A DNA stretch of 64,000 nucleotides. It comes from Cristatella mucedo (Eukaryota; Bryozoa; Phylactolaemata; Cristatellidae). A program made the position numbers and the translations under genes. The notes under the pieces are model-generated. The model worked only from the letters and a program-made list of their open reading frames with translations, ran no database searches and was not told the origin of the DNA. Positions 11,846 through 28,094 of the stretch are shown here, piece by piece (position 1 is the stretch's first letter; the number at the start of each line of letters is the position of its first letter). The DNA is taken from contig WPIO01000042.1 in NCBI GenBank assembly GCA_009760855.2, positions 762,501 through 826,500 on the forward strand, read 5' to 3'.

Positions 11846-12100
11846 AATAATAATTATAATGAAGCACTTGATACAGCTCCCTCAGAGAACTTGATCCCTT
11901 TCTGGGCGATTTACATTTGCTGCAAAGGCTAATGCAATTGAATGGTGAGTAATATCATGCTTGATAAACAACATGAATAACATGGTTAGGGGTGACATGC
12001 ACAGGGTCAGCATGCAAATGTGGTTAGTGGCAGCATGCACAGTGTCAGCACGCATAAGCACATCAAGGACGAATCACAGGGACCCACTAAATGCTGAAAA
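11846..12100 (-). mobile_element. LINE family A, 3' UTR only
   Basis: On the minus strand, the end of the coding region (AGCATTTAGTGGGTCCCTGTGA) is followed by the full 3' UTR, hairpin and an imperfect AT-rich tail. It is close to the other copies, with hairpin AAATCGCCC...GGGAGCT. Confidence 0.85.
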
Positions 12101-13084
12101 CTAGTTAGTTAATGGTTGAAAAGCTAAGACGCTCCCTCGGTGAGTATCACTGGTGAGGCCACATAGAACATAATAAGCTGCCATTTAATTAAGGGCTTTA
12201 GTCTTTGAGTTAGGGTAGATAGTTTGCAGGGTAAAGTCTTCGTCAGCCGCACTTTAAATTTGTAAAAGATTGCGAAGATCGAATATGCTGTAAAATCAAT
12301 GACCGGCTTATTTGTGGATGCATGCAAACTCATTAGGGCCTGTCCTCGGCTTCTGCAATTAGCCTCCACCACAGAAGAGTATGCGATTTCCGTCGGAACT
12401 GACACTAGCCTTAAATCAACCTTCCGAGACGAGATGGGCCATGTTAACCCAACAGAGGATGTTTTCTTTCAGTAACAATGCTCTGCAATTAGTGCGGACT
12501 TGACCTACAGCAGTAGTACTGACGAACTTAGGCCATTACATTACATTCGCAGGAGTACTATTAGTTTTCTTAACATGTGGAAAACTCGTGTTAGAATAAA
12601 CCAAAACTCAACCATAGTCAAACCAGCATAAACGATTACTGGACCCTAGCTTGAGCAGATTCATTCATAGTTTTTCCGTACCTGCTTTGTGGTAATATGC
12701 CGTACTGTTAATTGTGAAGGGCTGAATATGTCTAGCAGGTCTTTCTCGCCAACAGGGCTGATTTTGGCAAAGAGCTCAGATGCGAGAATATCGCACGTTC
12801 TTGAATGTAGAACTTTGCACGACTCGTTAGTCAGCAAGTGTTGTGTACTAGGCCGAGGTGAGTGTTAATAGAATCATAGAGCAGCATTAGGATTACTCGT
12901 GGAATTAATCCCCCATCTATTGCATGACTGCTAAGGCTGGTTCTAAGCCCCTGAAGTGTTTTCTCTTTGACACTCAAGCCTCCCTACCTAGCATGGCAGG
13001 TGATTTCATTGCCATCCTACGGCACACTAAATCCTACTGTGAATTCCCTGCTGCTTTAATCGGATAAGTATAAAGATATATTGT
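12101..13084. other. unassigned sequence
   Basis: No gene or repeat recognised. A 93-codon minus-strand frame at 12124-12405 has no motif. Confidence 0.5.
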
Positions 13085-13480
13085 TTCAGCCTCCACGCCG
13101 TGCCCTCAGGTCATGTATGGACGATACACTAGCTGTTCCATTCCTCCGCTACAAGGCTATTGGTGACTGAAGCTTTAGCTCTGCAAGTTCTAGACTGTAG
13201 AACTCACTCCTAAAATTCTTAGGCAACGGCAACTACTCTACTGCTGCTTACTATGGCTCATTGTTTCCAGTGGTCCTGAGCCGCTACTTCCAATTTAATC
13301 ACTACCGCAACTGTGCCCCTGACTTGGCTGTGCCTCTCACTTTCTCTTTGCTGCGTGAGAGTTTTTGGCTACCGAATGCATACCGAAAGCCGCTTAATCT
13401 GTTAGTGTGCAATGCGAAACTCTCCTACGTAACACCCACATAGTCTTTGTGGCTTTGTGGAGTTACAGACGGAGATACAT
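13085..13480 (+). mobile_element. LINE family B, end of RT and 3' UTR
   Basis: Starts within the C-terminal RT region (CCCTCAGGTCATGT, then the CTGTTCCATTCCTCCGCT equivalent of AVPFLR and the TGACTGAAGCTTTAGCTCT equivalent of GDRSFSS), with frame breaks. It continues through the 3' UTR to GGAGTTACAGACGGAGATAC and ATTACAT. It aligns along its length to 52530-52920. Confidence 0.85.
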
Positions 13481-13706
13481 TACATATCAAAAGGGAGACA
13501 ATGCAGGATGCATTATATTATTCTGAAAAAATTGTTTGCTTCTTTATTTTAGTCCTAATGTGAGGATTTTTGCTTTTTCTTCAGGAAGGCTGGGCAGAGG
13601 GGAGCAATTCTTCAAAGAATTTCAAATTTGAAAAATTTTTAGGAAAAAACCTTAATCATAAAGAAATAACTGTGAAAAGAGGAAAACTAAATTCTTCTTC
13701 AGAAAA

Positions 13707-13774
13707 CATCAAGCGCCTAGAAAGAAAGTGAGTTCTCTTGGGTTGCGTTATCAAGTGTATTATTATAATTATAA
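13707..13774 (+). mobile_element. LINE family A tail fragment
   Basis: Only the terminal hairpin (AAGCGCCTAGAAAG...GTTGCGTT), ATCAAGTG and a TATTATTATAATTATAA tail remain. It lies 170 bp upstream of another same-strand family A copy. Confidence 0.75.
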
Positions 13775-13946
13775 ATCTGCTTCTACGTATTTAGAAAACG
13801 TCCTTCAATTGATTGCATGCCGAAACACGGGTTTGAACGGGCACAAAGAATTAACTACAATTAGCTAACGCAAATCTGTCCACAGTAACAGAGAGAATAA
13901 CTTAAATGAACTTTGGCGGTTTTGGTAAGATTGAAATTCAAGGTGG

Positions 13947-15027
13947 TTTGATCCCTTCCAGCCTTCGAGCACCTCAAATTCTCTAAACTCACTTGCTGCG
14001 TGCATTGATGACATCCGCACATGGATGACAGCAAATTTTCTAAAACTAAACGATTACAAAACTAATTTACCAGTTATGGGCAAACCCAGTGTGATTCAGA
14101 GATTGGAAAGACTGTCTCTCAAAATTGGCTCTGCCAGCATATCTCCTGTTGCATCAGCTTGAAATCTAGGTGTCATATTCCAAAGCGACCTCTCGTTAGA
14201 CGATATCAGCTCATATCAGCTCCACAGGCAAATCTGCCTATTTTCAGCTTCATAACATTGCTAAAATTCGGGCTTGTTCAGATAAGGATATCACGTCTAA
14301 GTTGGTCCATGCATTCGTGACATCTCGTCTCGACTTCTGCAACTCACTGCTTACTGGCCTACCAGCATTTGCGATCAGGCGATTGCAGCTAGTGCAAAGC
14401 TCTGCAGCTAGGCTTGTCTGTCGTGAGCGTCTCAGTTGCCACATTACTCCACTTCTCGCCGACCTGCACTGGCTACCTGTCAAGCAACGGATTGACTTTA
14501 AGGTTTTGTCGCTCGCTGTTTGGTCCCTTCATTCTATGGATCCAGCCTATCTCTCCGACATACTCCCCACATCAGGCCAAGCATCGTACCACCCGCTTTT
14601 CGGAATCCAAAAGTCTAGAAATACCTTGTACAAATCTTAAATCCTTTGGAGACCGTGCATTTAGTTCGTGTGCTCCCAAAGCCTGGAACTCCCTCCCGAC
14701 CTGCGTCAGAACATCCCCTGACCTGACCACATGTAAAAGGAACTTAAAAACACGCCTATTTAGGACAGCATTTAGTGGGTCCCTGTGATTCGTCCTTCAC
14801 GTGCTTATGCGTGCTAACATTGTGCATGCTGCCACAAACCACATTTGCATGCTGACCATGTGCAGGTCACCCCTAACCATGCTTTTCATTTTTTTTGTTT
14901 TTCAAGCATGATTTTACTTACCATTCAATTGCATTTCCCTTTGCGGCAAATGTAAAGTGCCTAGAAAGAGATTAAATTTTCTGAGGGCGGTTTTTCAAGT
15001 ACATTATTATTATTATTATTATTATTT
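13947..15027 (+). mobile_element. LINE family A copy, truncated just after YADD
   Basis: Begins at TTTGATCCCTTCCAGCCTTC, immediately 3' of where the YADD box would be. It runs through the C-terminal RT and 3' UTR to a long (ATT)n tail. The coding part has frameshifts and stops, for example a small duplication of ATATCAGCTC near 14205, so only pieces stay open (14302-14640 and 14414-14788 in two frames). It is close in sequence to the 4790 copy but inactive. Confidence 0.9.
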
Positions 15028-17139
15028 TGGTAAGATCTGAGTCTAGATTAGCTTGAACAAAAAATGCGTCAGGCTCACACCGGTCGGTTTGCAGTTTTTT
15101 CCGTTTAAGATAGGGCGAATGAAAATGTTTTTACTTGGCAGCGTTTTTGAAACTCAACTGCTGGGTGAACGCTTTCCGATGTTATAAGCCCTTTTGACCT
15201 CGATCTTTCCTAAACGCAATGGCCGCCTGAGGGTTAATGCTGCTAGCCCACCTCCTCGGATAAAAGTTCCAGTAGCTAATGATTTTATGAGTATTTTTCC
15301 TCCTAATATTATTTATTCTATGTAACATTTGTAATTCCGCTCTATCGCCCTCAATTGATTTTTTTAACACTCTCTACAAATTACAAAATAAAAAATTAAT
15401 CAATACGATCGTGCAATCAGCCATCCTCCCCTATTCACAGGCACTCTAGGCTCTCAGAGACTCAGTAGGTTAACAAACTAGTCCTTCGCATTTTTCAGTG
15501 GCTAAGGCTAAATATTTGATGAGTTGCAGTCATGAAATATCCTATGCGAAGTCTAGAGAAGAAATAGCTACGATAACACACCTTACATGATCTGGAATTT
15601 GTTGCTAAGTGGGTAAGGCGGCCAGTAGTGGGAGTTATCCCCCCAAAATGGCCACTAGTAGTGCGAGTTGTCCCCCCTAAGCACATTTATTAATATCGTA
15701 CAAAGACCAATAAATTGAGTACCAATAGTATTTGAATGTTTATTTACTTGACAAAATTTATTGCTTCTAGCGCAAGACTCTGCGAACATCCAATGATCCC
15801 AAACCTTGCTTGATAGAGCTTTGGATGAAGAAATCTTGATCTTGAAAAAAAATCTTAGTTTAACAGCATTTTGAACTGTCTCAATGGTTCGTACGTTAGG
15901 GAACCCAGGAAAAGAGATCCTTCCTTCATAATTTGAACCCTAAAGGCTTCCAAGCTTCCTAATGTCTCAGACGTCGGAAAATGCTTCACAGATTCCCTTA
16001 ATGAATTTTAAATACTTTTAGGACCAGGCTAAAGTGCTTATTGGATGTCGCATAGATTTTGAGCTCTGTGAGGAAGCTGAGCTTATTAAAAATTAATGCA
16101 TTGTCGTTTAGGAGCTTGAACCGATTGCTAGTCAAACTGCAAAGCTAGTTTTGCGGCATGGTGCGACGCCTTTACTAACTAATTGAGATGCTTAATTTCT
16201 ATCGCGTGTCTGGAAATATATTCGGTTCTCGTATGGTGCTATAAAAGCGTTTCATTAGAGAAACTTCTGAATAGACACTGTAGTAAGGTCCCCAGCATAG
16301 GCTTAAAGTGCGGGCCGTAGCGCTATGCCTTTAAGCATGCCAAATGTGGTGGGAAAAATATGTTGCATGCTGCAAGCATTTCAGCTACTTCGCACTATAG
16401 CCTCTACAAACTTGTTTCATCAAACATGCTCCACCCTGATGACGAGTATCTAACTAAATACTTTACGGCGGTCTTATGTCCGATGAAAGTCTTAACTAAT
16501 CCTGAACCTGCTGGTTTGCACCATTTCCGACTACTCAAACTCACTGTGGACCGGGCAAAATCTGCTTCCACTCATGGAATGCTTACTCTACTGAGCATTA
16601 ATCATCGTTTATTTTCCGCATGAGTGAGCGAGAGAGTGCCGAGCGAACTCGAGAGAGAGAGCTGCACTTCATGATTATCCACGAGCCAGCAAGCTGAAGG
16701 CATTCTAACCTACGCACTTTTAAAGTTTGCCCGAGCCACTATGCAGAAGGCCACTGAACCTAGGCCCCGCTGTCACCCAGTTCGTCATGAATGCGGTATT
16801 ATAGGTTTTCCTGTATCTAAGCTAATTCTATTTGTATATTTATAAAATGCGTTTGCAGTGCACCCCCATGAGAACTTACTCTATTTTCGCGACCTTTAAA
16901 TATGCCACAAGCAGCTCGGGCCCACAAATTAGTCTTTAAAAGCCAGCACCTTGGCATTCTTGGCCAAACCGGGGCGGCTACCCCTATCTCTCTAGAAATG
17001 TGTATAGATGTCCCTCTCGGGCTTCGAACTAGCATGAAAAATCTGCTATAACTGAAATATATGCATAAGCCTACTTTCATAGTGCCTGGTGCTTGCGGAT
17101 GTTACCACCGTTCATTTTCTCATGCTTTCTATACAGCAT
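15028..17139. other. unassigned sequence
   Basis: No gene or repeat family recognised. Open frames at 15182-15370, 15495-15686, 16360-16623 and 16817-17080 have no motif. Confidence 0.5.
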
Positions 17140-17210
17140 CTGAAACCTAGCCTAGAAAGGGATTCGGTTTTCCGATTTTTCTAGAAAAGTTTATTATTAT
17201 TACTATTTTA
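17140..17210 (+). mobile_element. LINE family A tail fragment (degraded)
   Basis: AGCCTAGAAAGGGATTCGG, TTTTCCGATTTTTCTAG and a TTATTATTATTACTATT tail correspond to the hairpin and end of family A with substitutions. Confidence 0.55.
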
Positions 17211-17429
17211 GTAAACCCGCGAACGATATTTAGAGCTGAGTCTGAAAGGCCGGCCAAGGGCTAGATCTAAAATATTTGAGGATTGCACCATTTAGGCTAT
17301 TATGTTGCGTACTCTTTGATTAGAACACAACGTGTTCCTAATCGTAATTAAGAATCGCAAATATTAGCTAGCCATTAATTATCTGGATTAAGAGGTCGCC
17401 AGCATTGCAGTAGGCATGTCCTAACCTAA

Positions 17430-17469
17430 TAGTCAATTACATGAAAATATGACCATCTGGCAGGATTTG
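17430..17469. repeat. exact 40 bp repeat, copy 1
   Basis: Forty bases (TAGTCAATTACATG...GCAGGATTTG) identical to 18713-18752 in the same orientation. This copy abuts the 3' end of the family A copy at 17472. On the minus strand its edge reads GGTTCAAATCC, which resembles an RNA polymerase III B box. Confidence 0.9.
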
Positions 17470-17471
17470 AA

Positions 17472-17955
17472 CCAACAATAACAATAATAGTAATACATAT
17501 GATAGAGCGCCCTCAGATGACTCAATCTCTTTATGGGCACTTTAAATTTGCTGCAAAGAAGAACCACGATGATTGGATGTTTAGTGGTAGTATGCTGAAT
17601 AAACAACAAGAATAACATGGTTAGGGTTAACATGTACATGATCAGCATGCAAGTATGGTTAGTGGCAGCATGCTCAGTGTCAGCACGCATTAGCACGTAA
17701 ATGTTGAATCGCAGAGACCCAGTACATGATGTGATAAATAGACGCAATTTTAGTTACTTTTTAATTGTGATCAAGTCTTGAGATGTCGTGACGCAAGTCG
17801 GAAGTGAGTTCCAGGCTAGGGGAGCATACGAACTAACGGCACAGGCTCCAAACGATGCGAGGGTCATACGAGGTATAGGTGAACAATGATATTCCGAACA
17901 GTGGGTGGTAAGATGCTTTGCCTGGTGGGGGAGTAGACCAACGAACTAAGTCATA
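17472..17955 (-). mobile_element. LINE family A copy, 3' part
   Basis: On the minus strand it holds the last ~70 codons of RT (degraded FGDRAFS..APKAWNSL equivalent), the 3' UTR, hairpin AAGTGCCC...GGGCGCT and an ATTATTGTT-type tail. The frame carries several changes. Confidence 0.85.
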
Positions 17956-18678
17956 AAGCGGCAGCTTTTTCCTAGGACTAATAAGTAGAGGCATTTAGTC
18001 AAAGAAGGTATTACTGCAGAGCAAAAATGAAAAAAATTGCTGCAGTCAGAGTTGAAATGGCACTTAGTTTTACCTTATCAGAATATAATAAGAGAATAAG
18101 AAAGTGTGTAGTAAAGTTTAAATCATCTTAGTGAAACTGAAATACCTTCCAGACATTGAAACTGATATTGCAGAATGGTAAACAACTGTTCTACGAATGT
18201 TGTTGTTCCAGCTGGGTGTATCAGCTATCACGTCCGGACAGAAATAAGCCGAAAAACAGTCCCTCTGAAGGTGCTAGTCTCATCCAAACGCAGCGAATAC
18301 CGGCGAAGAACTTAACCACGAAATCTCGACTGGTGACATGACCTATCCATCACCAATGCATGCACAATCGGCATCGCAAGTCGGCAGCAACGTCGAGCCC
18401 CAAGTACAATACATACAGTAACTTCACAAGTTTGCAACCATGGCGTAGAAAAGTCTTTTTAACAGTGACCGACGGCATTCAACAGCGGCCATGACGAACA
18501 ACTCCCGTTTGGCTCAAAGCCTTAAGTTCAAATAAGATCAGTTGTAAGGCCACCTCCATGAGCAAAACTGACTGCCTGTTACACAGCTTTGGCTTCTTCA
18601 CTGTTTTGGCATGAATTACCAAATACTCGATTTACTAGCAGTTAGAATTCACGAGCCTCGAGAAATATATGCATACTA
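17956..18678. other. unassigned sequence
   Basis: No gene or repeat recognised. Confidence 0.5.
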
Positions 18679-18888
18679 GCTGATTTAACAGCCTCTTTGT
18701 TTATAGCCACATTAGTCAATTACATGAAAATATGACCATCTGGCAGGATTTGTAGAGCCTTAGTAGAGCCTTTACGACTATCACCGCCGCTTGCAGTGGC
18801 GATAAAGGATCGCCCAGATATCGAACCCGCGACTTCGGGGCCGAGGTCGGGAAAAGCAACCGCCTTACCTAGTGAGCCATTACGGCTC
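18679..18888 (-). mobile_element. tRNA-derived SINE with internal 40 bp repeat
   Basis: On the minus strand the head reads like a tRNA gene: an A-box-like TGGCTCACTAGGTAAGGCGG and a B-box-like CGGGTTCGATATC about 40 bases later. The body follows (GGGCGATCCTTTATCGCC, ACTGCAAGCGGCGGTGATA, CGTAAAGGC) and then the 3' end GAGGCTGTTAAATCAGCT. Compared with the copies at 29772 and 63187 there is an extra stretch between CGTAAAGGC and GAGGCTG, and that extra stretch contains the exact 40 bp repeat shared with 17430. Confidence 0.75.
18713..18752. repeat. exact 40 bp repeat, copy 2
   Basis: Identical in all 40 positions and in orientation to 17430-17469. It lies inside the SINE copy. Confidence 0.9.
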
Positions 18889-19584
18889 TGAAATGAACGT
18901 CCGTATATCCGGGTGATTAAGGACGTCGCAGTTTCGACAGATTTTTAATTAACCTAAGCGCACGGGATTGAGGCTGATCTATCCAGTCTTCAGGCCTTCA
19001 TTGATAAGCATGCACGATTTCAATAGAAAAGCTCGACATTTCCCCGCTACTCAAGGCTTTTCAAATACATCCAAACCATTGACTCTTCATCATCCAACTG
19101 CAGCGTATGCACAGCCTCTTGGATCTGCACGGAGTAGTATTTTTCTGTAGCCCTAATTTACATTTAAGAAAAATGCAAATGCTCAAAGACATAGAGAATA
19201 CGGTATTAAACGCAATTTTAGGCTAGTTATTCAGAAGTTAAGATGAAATACAGGACCGCAGCGCGCCTCGAGTGTAGGACTGGCAGCGGAAGTCAGATTT
19301 TTATAGCGAACCTTACGAAAGCTGGGCTCCCAAATCTTGCGACTGAAGACGAGCCCCGTTTGCCTACTCACTTCTAACCACGAAGAGCTCCAAATGATTT
19401 CGCCTTGAGCTTTTCGCTTTCAATTGTGATGAAGTAGCACTTATAATGGCTGCTCGGTTGGTCATCGTAGCCAAAAACTCTGACACGAGTACAATGGCCT
19501 GAAAGCATTGCAACCAATCGCTGATGAACGAAGGTTTCAAGCCGAGTTCTCGCCCTCACCAATAGCGTTTCCTATGAATAATCT
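18889..19584. other. unassigned sequence
   Basis: No gene or repeat recognised. Confidence 0.5.
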
Positions 19585-21492
<1,908 letters not shown>

Positions 21493-21527
21493 GCCCGCGC
21501 GCACACACACACACACACACACACGCA

Positions 21528-21570
<43 letters not shown>

Positions 21571-21626
21571 TCACATACACACTCACACACACACACACAC
21601 ACACGCGCGCGCGCACACACACACGC
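21493..21626. repeat. (CA)n/(CG)n microsatellite
   Basis: Alternating CA with CG runs and several CATTCA or CATACA interruptions. Confidence 0.9.
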
Positions 21627-22235
21627 ACCCGCTAGCAAATGCATACACAAATTGATAATTGTCTAGAAATATGTCTGCCTATGTTAAAGAGATTGCCAAC
21701 TATCAATGTTATACCGAGAAGCACGGTACTAAAAAGTATGCCACTGCAAGGTTTGGATTTTCTGGCGCAGGCTGCCTATAAGCAAATATACTCGTGACCT
21801 ATTGATGGTTAGGCTTTTAGAACATAGCGCTGGACCAAGTTTGACGCAATGATAAACTTCAGAGCCCAGGTGAACGCTGGAAAAGCTTACACAGCCAGCT
21901 TAAGTAATTAAGCAAAGCTAAGTAAGCTAACCTATAACCTATTCGGGCTTTAAATATGCTAAAATCCTACGTTCAAGTAGATGCATCGCTCACAGTTACA
22001 GCTTTTAATAGACACCAAGGTAACGGTTTGATGTAGGCTTGGAACGCCAGCATAGTCAAGATTAGTTTAATTCACGACATAATCATCTATCTTTAAGCCA
22101 CTGAGCTAGACCAATGCAGCTTACTCCGTCTGCGGTGATATATGGCAATTGGGTAGGCGATATCTAGATACTGTCAGCTGGGCTCACACCTGGGACAAAC
22201 AGCCTAAAAAACAAGCGACGACGCTGCAGATAGGC
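21627..22235. other. unassigned sequence
   Basis: No gene or repeat recognised. Confidence 0.5.
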
Positions 22236-22318
22236 AGGCATTGATGCATCTCCATCTTTAACTCCACATAGCCACATAGACAATGTGGATATTACCCAGG
22301 TGAGTTTTTTGTAGCACA
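22236..22318 (-). mobile_element. LINE family B 3' end fragment
   Basis: ATCTCCATCTTTAACTCCAC, ATAGCCACATAGAC, ATGTGGATATTACCCAGG and GTAGCACACTCA match the reverse complement of the family B 3' end (compare 34170-34250). Its upstream side stops near the minus-strand family A tail. Confidence 0.65.
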
Positions 22319-22337
22319 CTCATAGTGTAATTCATTT

Positions 22338-22570
22338 TAATAATATAGTTCGTTTAAATAGCGCCCCAAGTGTACTTAATCTCTATTCAGGCGCTTTACA
22401 TATGCCTCAGGGCTCGAGCCCACGACCTAAGTAACGACCTTGGTCGTGGCGAGCACCTTAACCGAAAGACCAAACCAGCTAGGCAGTAAAGTGGCAGCAT
22501 GCTCAGTGTCAGCACGCATAAGCACATACAGGTTTAATCACAGAGACCCACTAAATGCTGTGATAAATAT
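22338..22570 (-). mobile_element. LINE family A tail, split by a tRNA-like unit
   Basis: The hairpin and tail (AATAATATAG...TAGCGCCCC...ATTCAGGCGCTTTACAT) occupy 22338-22407. The more upstream 3' UTR blocks (GGCAGCATGC, GTGTCAGCACGCATAAGCAC, GAGACCCACTAAATGCTG) resume at about 22490. About 130 bp of normal family A sequence between them is replaced by a tRNA-like unit. Confidence 0.75.
22408..22486 (-). mobile_element. tRNA-like unit (SINE head or tRNA relic)
   Basis: On the minus strand GCTGGTTTGGTCTTTCGG is followed by TTAAGGTGCTCGCC, ACGACCAAGGTCGT and GGTCGTGGGCTCGAGCCC. The spacing fits an A box and a B box of a polymerase III promoter. A clean acceptor stem is missing, so a working tRNA gene is unlikely. 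Confidence 0.5.
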
Positions 22571-24084
22571 ATGATAGAAAATAGCAGAACATGGATGAGA
22601 GAAATCTTGCGAAGTGACTTTGCAAGCTGACGATATTTACAAGCTCCTCTGCTCAATTTGTCTCTTTTACCTGACCTATGCAACGTGCCTACTTGCTCTA
22701 TTCCATGCTAATGAATGGCAGCCTGCAGGTACTACTGCGTGAATTAATGTAAAAAATCAATATATGTAAGCCCGTTATACGATTTCTGAGACTTAGTGAA
22801 GAATTCTGATGTAATTGTGAAGCCCTTACAAGAAAGTTAGCGGTTCTGAACTCTATCACTAGCGATTTGACAGCGCTCCGCCATGGAAAAGGACGGAAGC
22901 TGTCTTCAGTACCTCATTTTCTAGCTCTACCCGTTTCAAGGTAGGCCTGCTGTCTACACAAACTGGTCATGCACTTATACACGCAAGGACACAAGAGTGC
23001 AACTAGAAGTAACAGCGGTTCAAGAGTAATGTAACTACTGTTAGCTAAGAAATGGCTGACGTAAGATTAATTTCCAGCTAAGGACAATGTTCACCTCTCC
23101 ACAATGTCTATTTTTGCTTCAACTATTCACGATGCCCTCGAGAAAGTAGAGAATTAATTACTGGCTGACGAATGTTACGTAAGCCCACAGTTCCATAGAT
23201 TGGTGCGGTTTACCGGGTAAAGTGAAACTGCCGATCCCGACATTGTCCTCAATGGCGGCGAGCTACTCTACCTCAGGTTTAATTAAAATAAAACTGATTT
23301 GATTTTTAATGGTTCACTGAAAAAGTTAGCGTGGAGAGCATACATCGCTAGAGGGAATCGCAGGGTAGCAGCATTTGGTCATCTATTAAACATGGTTCCA
23401 CTCATGCCTAAATCACAGTAGGCTCACATTTACCGCAAGCTGAGCCTGCCGAAAGTTTGTGTCTGCCTGAGCAAAAGCCTAATTGATTTGTAGCTGTCGC
23501 ATACCAACTTCAGCTCGACCATAGGTTTCTTGGCAGAAGCTGAGCCATCGATCTGGGATATACAGGTCCGCAAGAGCGGATACAAAAAAATTTCCAAGCG
23601 TGGCTTGACAGTTCATTGGCCCGGCCACTTAACCGCTGATGGGCCGCTCGAGCTTTTGCTTAAACTAGGTCAATTATCGCTGAGCTGAGGATCTAACGCT
23701 CTCAGCGAGTGCGAAAGAAAGCGCTGGATATAGGTCACACCGCCATCTTGCAAAACCGGTCTCACAGCTTGCCTGGCAATGCTCGCAGCTCGTGGCTTCG
23801 TGAGCCTGAAGAGATGAGCACAGCTACTCCTCTTTAGACCGGCAAGTGGCTGCCGCAGCGGCAGCTCGTTCAAGCTAACTAGCATGTTCCCTTTAGGGCC
23901 CACGATGGATTGACGTTCAGCCACTGGAAAATTTAGTTACGTGCTTATCCGTGATATCCGATAATAATAATAAATATTATTATTATGACTATTGCTTCAT
24001 AAAATACAATTATTCTGATTTGATCATGTATTATACAGTTTTTTACGTATAGTACACATTGCTCATTACAATCATAACAATCTC
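22571..24084. other. unassigned sequence
   Basis: No gene or repeat family recognised. A small (AAT)n/(ATT)n palindrome lies at about 23961-23988. Confidence 0.5.
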
Positions 24085-24297
24085 TTAAAACACCATTCCC
24101 GCCACTGTACCACCATTTCTCTGGATTTCGCATTCTGCCATTCTTTTATGCAAGGTACACGTCCTGGCTCTGCTGGAGCACATAAGGTCGCCGTCTTCGA
24201 TATGCAGGTCAACGTCGACCATGATGTGGCCGAACTCGGCTTGGTTGACCTCGCCTAGCTCGTCCTCATTGGGTCCTTCTTCCGTCTTTTCTTCGGC
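24085..24297 (-). other. open frame of exon-like composition
   Basis: A 70-codon minus-strand frame open from just after a stop to a TAA at 24085, with no early ATG. The first half is strongly acidic and hydrophilic (AEEKTEEGPNEDELGEVNQA, then DVDLHIEDGDL); the second half has CSSRARTCTLHKRM. This looks more like real protein than most frames here. I see no known family and no clean splice sites, so it could be an exon, a retroelement gag-like fragment or chance. Confidence 0.2.
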
Positions 24298-24871
24298 TCA
24301 TTATGAACGGATACAGCGAGTACAATTGTGTGGTGAAACCCGAAGATCACAGACTTCGCTGAGAAGCCTGATGTGCCGAACACGATTAATTGGCTCAGCA
24401 AGTAAGCCCACATGCGACTAGGCCCCATAACTTATTAGTACAAGATATCTAAAAGTGCTATGTTAAATAGGCATAGTTAATTTAGGGGTTGTATTTCACC
24501 CTGTAACTAATAACTGTATTATACAGGTTTTTTACATAGAAAACAATAAAAGCAACCTAAAATAGTCTATAGAATCACCTATTTCAACAAATACGTTATG
24601 GAGCGGAAGATTGTGAATACAGTTGGGAAATTAAGACATCCGTGTGCAGGTAAGCTTTGGATACTCGGCATATAACAAATTTTAATTGACCAGTCGAGCC
24701 TCCAGAGTATTTGGCAGTAAAAGCACCATCAGCACTGCAGAATAGACCGTCAACAAGCTGACCATACTTTCTACTATCTGCATTTGCTGTTGATACTAGT
24801 AGATCGTCTATTGGCTAGTCGCATTTCTCGGAGGTTACTGATCACCTCTGAGAATTTGCATATGATATATA
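24298..24871. other. unassigned sequence
   Basis: No gene or repeat recognised. Confidence 0.5.
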
Positions 24872-27899
<3,028 letters not shown>

Positions 27900-28094
27900 A
27901 TGGGGAAAAAATCCGATGAGGATCCAGTGGCAGACATGGAAACGGACGAGTGCAGCTGGTACTAACTGAAGAATGGTAAGAAGAAGAAGCTTGCCATGGC
28001 GACGGAGTCGAGTCACTCGACAACCGCAGCTGAAAAACTATGATCGCATGGGTCAGATGAGGCTACTCCTGAAACCTTGCATACACGGTCTGCT
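27900..28094 (+). pseudogene. possible retroelement ORF1 start, broken
   Basis: From an ATG in the context GACTATGGG, the frame reads MGKKSDEDPVADMETDECSW, then a stop within two codons, then LKNGKKKKLAMATESS, a second stop and SHGSDEATPET, ending at a TGA near 28094. Composition is consistent across the stops: acidic start, a lysine cluster, then Ser/Thr-rich. An acidic start followed by an aromatic residue and a K-N-G-K-K-(K/R)-K cluster is a common opening of LINE ORF1/gag-like proteins, so I infer an ORF1 relic. A host gene remnant is possible. No LINE body follows. Confidence 0.35.

Noticed and set aside
15590-15680. Another SINE head (GTGGGTAAGGCGG)
   Set aside because: Only an A-box-like piece is present; no B box and no SINE body follow.
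22408-22486. A functional tRNA gene
   Set aside because: A and B boxes are recognisable but a paired acceptor stem is not, and the unit sits inside a broken LINE. SINE head or relic is more likely.
23961-23988. Two family A tails meeting head to head
   Set aside because: There is only an (AAT)n/(ATT)n palindrome with no hairpin or 3' UTR on either side.
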